From NCBI GenBank assembly GCA_022729635.1, contig DZAU01000066.1, positions 1 to 10,298 on the forward strand: DNA of 10,298 bases, in the 5' to 3' direction. The notes beneath the pieces were generated by a model that saw only the letters and a list, made by a program, of their open reading frames with translations, was not told where the DNA came from and ran no database searches. The stretch is from Flavobacterium psychrophilum (GTDB lineage: Bacteria > Bacteroidota > Bacteroidia > Flavobacteriales > Flavobacteriaceae). Both the position numbers and the translations under genes were made by a program. Shown here one piece after another: positions 5,888-10,298 of this stretch (the first letter of the stretch is position 1; each line of letters opens with the position of its first letter).

Positions 5888-5895
5888 TACCTTTG
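5888..5895 (+). promoter_or_regulatory. -7 element of the seven-gene operon
   Basis: TACCTTTG is an exact TAnnTTTG match and is followed by CCCC, as in many Flavobacterium promoters. It ends 35 bases before the ATG at 5931. No other clear promoter is visible before the end of the run at 10267, so it probably drives all seven genes. Confidence 0.65.
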
Positions 5896-5930
5896 CCCCA
5901 TCAAAAAGAACAAATTAATATAACTACTTT

Positions 5931-6530
5931 ATGAAAAAACAATTTTTAATTTTATTGGGAATCTTAACTTCGATTACCACATTTGCACAAAACGAACTAC
6001 CTAAAACGGCAACCGAAATTTTCCCTTTATTAATTGGAGAAAAAATCCCAAACCTAACTCTAAAATCTGTTGATGATCTTGACGTGAATTTAGTTGAACT
6101 CATTGGCAATAAAAAAACTGTTTTGGTTTTTTATCGCGGTGGTTGGTGTCCCTATTGCAATACGCATTTATCCGCTTTAGGTGAAGCCGAAAAAGAATTA
6201 CTCGATATGGGTTATCAAATTATTGCAATAAGCCCTGATTCTCCAAAAAAACTAAAAGTCTCTGACGACAAAAACAAGCTAAATTACTTGTTATTATCAG
6301 ACAGTAAAGGAGAATTATGTAAAGCAATGGGAATAGCTTTTCAAGCGCCAGAAAATTACAAAACCTACATTTCAAAGGGTTCGGAAGGAATTAATACTTC
6401 TTTCTTACCTGTGCCATCGGTTTTTATTGTAAACACAAAAGGCGAAATTCAATTTGAACATATCACTCCCGATTTCAAACACAGAATTTCAAATGAATTA
6501 TTAATTGCCGCAACAAAAGCTTTAAAGTAA
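5931..6530 (+). CDS. Periplasmic peroxiredoxin-like (AhpC/TSA-type) protein
   Basis: This is a thioredoxin-fold protein of 199 residues, predicted to be exported by the signal peptide MKKQFLILLGILTSITTFA (cleavage before QNE). The active-site region is VLVFYRGGWCPYCNTHL at about 64-80, with Cys73 and Cys76. This RGGWCPYC form is typical of the peroxiredoxin-like AhpC/TSA group. The later segments IIAISPDSP (97-105) and VPSVFIVNTKGEIQF (161-175) are the conserved beta-strands of the fold, including the cis-Pro region. Cys130 is a third cysteine. It may reduce peroxides or protein disulfides in the periplasm; the CxxC makes a disulfide-exchange role as likely as a peroxidase. It is the first gene of the run, and the ATG follows a consensus promoter. 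Confidence 0.85.
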   Translation: MKKQFLILLGILTSITTFAQNELPKTATEIFPLLIGEKIPNLTLKSVDDLDVNLVELIGNKKTVLVFYRGGWCPYCNTHLSALGEAEKELLDMGYQIIAISPDSPKKLKVSDDKNKLNYLLLSDSKGELCKAMGIAFQAPENYKTYISKGSEGINTSFLPVPSVFIVNTKGEIQFEHITPDFKHRISNELLIAATKALK

Positions 6531-6531
6531 A

Positions 6532-6987
6532 TTGAAAAAAATCCTTGTCCTCTTTACGATTTTATTTGCCGTTTCAAGTTTTGCACAGAACGAAAACAAG
6601 CGACTAAAACAGTTTAATATAGAAAACAAAGTTGCAATTCAAGGATACGATCCCGTGGCTTATTTTAAAAGAAAACCTTCAAAAGGAAAGAAAGAAATTG
6701 CAACAACCTACGAAGGTGTATTTTACAATTTTTCGTCAATTGCGAATAGAGATGCTTTTTTAAAAGAACCTATGAGTTTTGAACCTCAATTTGGTGGTTG
6801 GTGTGCTTATGCAATGGGAAGTTCAGGCGAAAAAATAGAAATCGACCCAGAAACTTTCAAAATTGTTGACGGAAAATTATATTTGTTTTACAACGCTTAT
6901 TTCAACAATACACTAAAAAGTTGGAACAAAGACGAAGCAAATTTAAAAGTAAAGGCCGAAGCCAATTGGAAAAAGTTAAACAAATAA
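6532..6987 (+). CDS. Secreted YHS-domain protein
   Basis: The 151 residues include a signal peptide (MKKILVLFTILFAVSSFA, cleavage before QNE) and a YHS-type domain. Recognisable motifs are VAIQGYDPVAYF (34-45), YEGVFYNFSSIANRDAFLKEP (about 60-80), FGGWCAYAMGSSGEKIEIDPETFKIVDGKLYLFYN (87-121) and a Trp-rich C-terminal helix. YHS domains are small, often metal-linked modules; Cys91 and the nearby aromatic residues are candidates for a ligand site. The function of this secreted form is not known. The start is TTG at 6532, one base after the previous stop. It is chosen because it opens directly into the signal peptide and no in-frame ATG precedes the domain. The previous gene has the same type of secreted N-terminus, so both products probably act in the periplasm. 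Confidence 0.85.
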   Translation: MKKILVLFTILFAVSSFAQNENKRLKQFNIENKVAIQGYDPVAYFKRKPSKGKKEIATTYEGVFYNFSSIANRDAFLKEPMSFEPQFGGWCAYAMGSSGEKIEIDPETFKIVDGKLYLFYNAYFNNTLKSWNKDEANLKVKAEANWKKLNK

Positions 6988-6996
6988 ATCGTCAAT

Positions 6997-7380
6997 GTGA
7001 AAACACTAACTTGGATATTGCGAATTGTGGCATCGGGAATATTATTGCAAACATTATTTTATAAATTCACTGCTGCCGAAGAAAGTATCTATATTTTCTC
7101 AACTTTAGGAATGGAACCTTATGGGAGAATTGGCACAGGAATCGCTGAATTGATTACTGCAATTTTAATTTTAATTCCAAGAACTACCTTGCTTGGAGCA
7201 TTAATGGGTTGTGGCATAATGATTGGTGCTATTTTCTCTCATTTATTTGTACTTGGTATCGAAATCAAAAATGATGGCGGAACACTTTTTATTTTGGCTT
7301 TAATTACCTTACTTTGCTGTACAACCTTGGTTTTTAAGAATAAAATTAAAATCTCCGATTTATTACAATTAAAATCATAA
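6997..7380 (+). CDS. DoxX-family integral membrane protein
   Basis: This small inner-membrane protein of 127 residues has four hydrophobic helices at about 5-23, 44-62, 65-87 and 95-112. The pattern FYKFTAAEESIYIFSTLGMEP and GRIGTGIAELITAILILIP matches DoxX-like proteins. DoxX proteins are named from thiosulfate:quinone oxidoreductase. In mycobacteria a DoxX protein belongs to a membrane oxidoreductase complex that limits oxidative stress. Here the role is unknown, but the peroxiredoxin-like gene two places upstream fits a redox link. The start is GTG at 6997; an ATG overlapping it at 6995 is out of frame and is followed at once by TGA. It lies 9 bases after the YHS gene and 1 base before the next. 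Cysteines at 72, 107 and 108 lie in helices. Confidence 0.8.
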   Translation: MKTLTWILRIVASGILLQTLFYKFTAAEESIYIFSTLGMEPYGRIGTGIAELITAILILIPRTTLLGALMGCGIMIGAIFSHLFVLGIEIKNDGGTLFILALITLLCCTTLVFKNKIKISDLLQLKS

Positions 7381-7381
7381 T

Positions 7382-7870
7382 ATGCTACTATCTTCCATAA
7401 AAAATAATCTTGACGAACTGATTGATTTACTCCATCAATTATCTAATGACGAATATTCAGAACCTTGTGTTCAGTTAACTAATGCGAGTATTGGCGAACA
7501 TACCAGACATATTATTGAACTTTTTCAATGTCTGGATAATCAATATGAATCCGGAATTGTGAATTATGATAAACGAGAAAGAAACACTTTAATTCAAACC
7601 GATACGGATTTTGCCATTAAGCAAATTATTATCATCAAGAATAATTTGGACAAGGAAAACAAAAAAATTATTTTGCAGCAAATGATTGATGGTAATGAAA
7701 TTCAAACAGAAAGTAATTATTATCGCGAATTACTTTATAATTTTGAACATTGTATTCATCATCAAGCCTTGATAAAAGTAGCTCTTTTTCAATACGAAAC
7801 TGTTGCCCTTGATGAAAATTTTGGTGTTGCACGTTCCACAATCGAGTACAGAAAAAAATGTGTACAGTAA
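7382..7870 (+). CDS. DinB-fold (DinB/YfiT-like) protein
   Basis: This is a cytoplasmic four-helix-bundle protein of 162 residues. Two histidine clusters fit the metal site of the DinB fold: SIGEHTRHIIEL at 36-47 (His40, His43) and NFEHCIHHQALIKVAL at 120-135 (His123, His126, His127). A divalent metal is therefore likely. DinB-like proteins include thiol S-transferases (bacillithiol, mycothiol) and proteins induced by DNA damage; nothing here fixes the substrate. The ATG is 1 base after the DoxX stop. The 3' end overlaps the next gene by 13 bases, so the two are probably translationally coupled. Confidence is good on the fold and low on function. Confidence 0.75.
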   Translation: MLLSSIKNNLDELIDLLHQLSNDEYSEPCVQLTNASIGEHTRHIIELFQCLDNQYESGIVNYDKRERNTLIQTDTDFAIKQIIIIKNNLDKENKKIILQQMIDGNEIQTESNYYRELLYNFEHCIHHQALIKVALFQYETVALDENFGVARSTIEYRKKCVQ

Positions 7871-8568
7871 GTTTTATTGTTTCAAATGGCAAAACCATCA
7901 TCACATCCAATCGAGATGAAAAAGTCATTAGACCAAGTGCCATTGAGCCCAAAAATTATTTCATAAACAACAAAAAAATTATTTTCCCAAAGGACTCGAA
8001 AGCAGGCGGAACCTGGTTTGCCGTTGATGAAATAGGAACAATTCTGGTTTTGTTGAATGGCGCAAACGAGAAACACCAAGTTCAACTTCCGTATAGAAAA
8101 AGTCGCGGTTTGATTGTTTTGGATGTTATCAGTAGCTTGTCGCCAAAGGATTTTTGGAAGGAAATTGATTTGGAAAACATCGAACCTTTTACTTTAGTTT
8201 TATTCCAGAATAACGAACTTTTTCAACTGCGTTGGAATGGTTTTGATAAAGAAACCACGCAATTAGACACGAATAAAAATCACATTTGGTCCTCATCGAC
8301 TTTGTATCCAAAAACAATTCGAGAAAATCGATCCGATTGGTTTTACAATTTTTTAGATTCAAATCCTGAAATTTCAGACACAAAAATGCTTCATTTTCAT
8401 CGATATACCGAAGAAGAAAATCAAGAAAACGGACTAGTCATTAATCGAAATGATGAATTGAAAACCTTGAGTATTACCCAATCGGTTACCGAGAAAAACA
8501 AAGTCACTATTTTGCATTCTGACTTGGTTTCAAACAAAGATTTCGAAACTTCTTTCATAATAATTTAA
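7858..8568 (+). CDS. TANGO2/NRDE-family protein
   Basis: The 236 residues begin MCTVSFIV, followed by ITSNRDEKVIRP (NRDE at 18-21), AGGTWFAVDEIGTILVLLNG (49-68) and WSSSTLYP. These are the landmarks of the TANGO2 (NRDE) family. Family members share an invariant Cys2, which becomes N-terminal after Met removal and recalls Ntn hydrolases. Some members bind and move heme in animals and bacteria; a hydrolase activity has been suggested but not settled. No membrane segment or signal peptide is seen, so it is cytoplasmic. The ATG at 7858 is fixed by the required MC start and lies inside the end of the DinB-fold gene (13-base overlap). The ATP-grasp gene follows 10 bases later. Confidence 0.87.
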   Translation: MCTVSFIVSNGKTIITSNRDEKVIRPSAIEPKNYFINNKKIIFPKDSKAGGTWFAVDEIGTILVLLNGANEKHQVQLPYRKSRGLIVLDVISSLSPKDFWKEIDLENIEPFTLVLFQNNELFQLRWNGFDKETTQLDTNKNHIWSSSTLYPKTIRENRSDWFYNFLDSNPEISDTKMLHFHRYTEEENQENGLVINRNDELKTLSITQSVTEKNKVTILHSDLVSNKDFETSFIII

Positions 8569-8578
8569 GCACTCAAAT

Positions 8579-9616
8579 TTGAAACTTTTTCTCCACAAAC
8601 TCACCCATTGGGAATATTGGCCTTTCCAGATAGTATATATTCCCATTTATTTTCTTTGGGCTTGTTATTCCATTAAAGCGAAATCATTTTTTTTCTTTAA
8701 TGCGTCTAATCCCGCTATTAAAAATGGAGGTTTTATAATGGAATCCAAAAAGGCAATTTATAACCTTATTCCACAGCAATATTACCCAAAAACAGAATTA
8801 ATTACTGAAGGAACCGCTTTAGATAAAATACAAAAAGCCATTGAAGATTCTGGAATTGAATATCCTTTCATTGCCAAGCCAGACATTGGTTTACGAGGTT
8901 CGGCCGTGAAAAAAATTCATAATTTAGAGGAATTGAAATCCTATAATAACAAAGCCAATTTTGATTATTTGGTGCAAGACTTAATTCCATTTAAAAATGA
9001 AGTCGGCATTTTTTATGTGCGTTATCCTGACGAAAAAAAAGGTAGAATAACTGGAATTGTTTCCAAAGAATTTCTGATTGTTACCGGTGATGGTGTTGCT
9101 ACAATCGAAGAATTAATCCGGCAAAATCCGCGTTACAAATTACAATTGAGTACATTAAAACTGCAATACGGCAATAAATTATTGGATGTTTTAGCAAATG
9201 ACAAAAAACTAAATTTAGTCCCTTACGGAAATCACGCTCGCGGTGCAAAATTCATAGATGGAAGCCATTGGATATCGCCAAAATTAACAGAAACCATAAA
9301 CGAAATGTGTTTGCAAATTCCCGATTTTTATTTTGGAAGAATGGATGTTATGTACAACCGTTGGGAAGAACTTGAGAGAGGAGAAAATTTTTCGGTTGTT
9401 GAGTTGAACGGAGCCGCAAGCGAACCCACACATATTTATGACCCAAGACATTCTTTGTTGTTTGCTTGGAAAGAATTAGCACGACACATCACTTATATGT
9501 ATGAAATAAGTGTACAAAACCACAAAAATGGAATTCCTTATTTGGCTCACAAAGCAGGAATGAAAGAATACAGATTGCATTTGGCACATAACAAAAAGAT
9601 TGTTAATTTCCAGTAA
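8579..9616 (+). CDS. ATP-grasp ligase (D-Ala-D-Ala ligase-like) with hydrophobic N-terminus
   Basis: The 345 residues carry an ATP-grasp core from about 60 to 300. Visible are YPFIAKPDIGLRGSAV at 95-110 (Lys100 for ATP, Gly-rich loop), VQDLIPF (132-138), FYFGRMDVMYN (250-260, Asp256) and FSVVELNGAASEPTHIYDP at 271-289, with Glu275 and Asn277 as magnesium ligands. Such enzymes join a carboxylate to an amine through an acyl-phosphate. The substrates cannot be read; the cell-wall ligase Ddl is usually annotated by similarity, but the N-terminus differs. Residues 11-48 (WEYWPFQIVYIPIYFLWACYS...FFFFNASNP) form an unusual hydrophobic segment that may touch the membrane. The start is TTG at 8579, kept because the N-terminal block looks like genuine, conserved-type protein. 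ATG at 8738 (Met54), preceded by GGAGG at 8726-8730, is the alternative. The exporter gene begins on the next base after the stop. Confidence 0.8.
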   Translation: MKLFLHKLTHWEYWPFQIVYIPIYFLWACYSIKAKSFFFFNASNPAIKNGGFIMESKKAIYNLIPQQYYPKTELITEGTALDKIQKAIEDSGIEYPFIAKPDIGLRGSAVKKIHNLEELKSYNNKANFDYLVQDLIPFKNEVGIFYVRYPDEKKGRITGIVSKEFLIVTGDGVATIEELIRQNPRYKLQLSTLKLQYGNKLLDVLANDKKLNLVPYGNHARGAKFIDGSHWISPKLTETINEMCLQIPDFYFGRMDVMYNRWEELERGENFSVVELNGAASEPTHIYDPRHSLLFAWKELARHITYMYEISVQNHKNGIPYLAHKAGMKEYRLHLAHNKKIVNFQ

Positions 9617-10267
9617 ATGAAAGCAATAAAAAATACACTTGTTGGATTTTTAGTCAGCTTTGTTGGATCAATTCCACTCGGATATTTGAATATTGTAGGC
9701 TTCGAAATCTATTCAAAATTTGGAATGGATAGTCTGGTTTTCTTCTTGTTTGGTGTGATGTCTGTTGAAGTTTTCGTGATTTATTTCACGCTGATTTTTG
9801 CAAAGTCATTGGTTACTAATCTAAAATTGATGAAATCCATTGAGGTTTTTGCTGTTTTCTTCTTGTTGATTTTGGCTTATTCTTTCTATTCTCATTCGAA
9901 TCAAACTATGGGAAATTATAATTATTTAGAAAAGTATGTGATGTTTTCACCCTTTCTGATTGGTGTTTTTTTGAATTGTATAAATTTTCTTCAAGTGCCA
10001 TTCTGGACGGGTTGGAACCTTTATTTGCTAAATTCCAATTATATTTCGGTAGGTAAAAATTTAAAGTTTTTTTACATCGCAGGAACTTTAATTGGAATAT
10101 TTATGGGAATGATGGCGATAATTTTGGCACTACAATCTATTTCGCAAAACACGGAGAGCCATACAGAATATGTGATGCCGGTTATAATTCCGTTGTTTTT
10201 TGTTGCTTTGGCGATTCTTCAGGTTTACAAGGTGAACCAAAAATATTTCAGCTTAAAAAAAAATTAA
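9617..10267 (+). CDS. LysE-type translocator family membrane protein
   Basis: The 216 residues have six hydrophobic helices at about 5-28, 37-64, 72-91, 108-128, 151-173 and 186-205. The start, LVGFLVSFVGSIPLGYLNIVGFEI, with its SIPLGYLN turn, resembles LysE/RhtB-type exporters, which move amino acids and similar small molecules out of the cell. The fourth helix has NCINFLQVPFWTGWN, also of family type. The substrate is unknown. Its ATG directly follows the TAA of the ATP-grasp gene with no spacer, so coupling is likely and a shared pathway plausible. It is the last gene of the run in this window; no terminator hairpin is visible in the 31 bases after it. Confidence 0.75.
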   Translation: MKAIKNTLVGFLVSFVGSIPLGYLNIVGFEIYSKFGMDSLVFFLFGVMSVEVFVIYFTLIFAKSLVTNLKLMKSIEVFAVFFLLILAYSFYSHSNQTMGNYNYLEKYVMFSPFLIGVFLNCINFLQVPFWTGWNLYLLNSNYISVGKNLKFFYIAGTLIGIFMGMMAIILALQSISQNTESHTEYVMPVIIPLFFVALAILQVYKVNQKYFSLKKN

Positions 10268-10298
10268 TACTGCTAGTTATACCAAGTTGAAAAGCCGT

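Noticed and set aside
6995..6999. ATG at 6995 as the start of the DoxX gene
   Set aside because: It is out of frame and followed directly by TGA. The GTG two bases later opens the correct frame.
7668..8383. Minus-strand open frames within the DinB-fold and TANGO2 genes
   Set aside because: They overlap well-supported plus-strand genes and show no family features.
5931..10267. Known anti-phage defence system or mobile island
   Set aside because: No nuclease, helicase, integrase, transposase, toxin or attachment repeat is seen, and the families present are metabolic or envelope types.

Overview
The window looks like chromosomal DNA of a Flavobacterium-type member of the Bacteroidota. It is AT-rich, has almost no Shine-Dalgarno sites, and carries several promoters with the phylum's TAnnTTTG -7 element. 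The proteins are also typical: a Gly-rich TonB, N-terminal signal peptides ending in FAQ or SAQ, and a folC/exbB/exbD/tonB neighbourhood. No tRNA, rRNA, CRISPR array, insertion sequence or phage gene was seen. No gene-free gap exceeds about 200 bases.

Layout. Bases 1-52 hold the first 17 codons of folC on the minus strand. Diverging from it are exbB and exbD, the proton channel of the Ton energy-transduction system. They converge on a minus-strand tonB-like gene. The convergent gap of about 140 bases holds two recurrent-looking intergenic repeats and a strong bidirectional terminator. Next come a single acyl-CoA dehydrogenase gene (2506-3648) with its own promoter and terminator, and a single Crp/Fnr-type regulator gene (3749-4426). 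A two-gene unit follows: a DM13-domain lipoprotein and a predicted outer-membrane beta-barrel protein (4509-5837).

The rest is a tight seven-gene run (5931-10267) with gaps of -13 to +10 bases behind one good promoter. Its order is a periplasmic peroxiredoxin-like protein with a WCPYC site, a secreted YHS-domain protein, a DoxX-type membrane protein, a DinB-fold protein, a TANGO2/NRDE-family protein with a Cys2 N-terminus, an ATP-grasp ligase with a hydrophobic N-terminal segment, and a LysE-type exporter.

How the genes may work together. ExbB, ExbD and TonB would power TonB-dependent outer-membrane receptors. The DM13 lipoprotein and barrel protein may form an envelope redox or transport pair. 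The first three genes of the long operon look like an envelope redox or metal-handling set. The last four combine a possible N-terminal-nucleophile or heme-trafficking protein, a ligase and an exporter, which could be a small make-and-export or heme/thiol pathway. This last idea is inference. Two palindromes lie upstream of the two accessory promoters, one with the 5-6-5 geometry of a Crp-type site. They are candidate targets of the nearby Crp/Fnr regulator.
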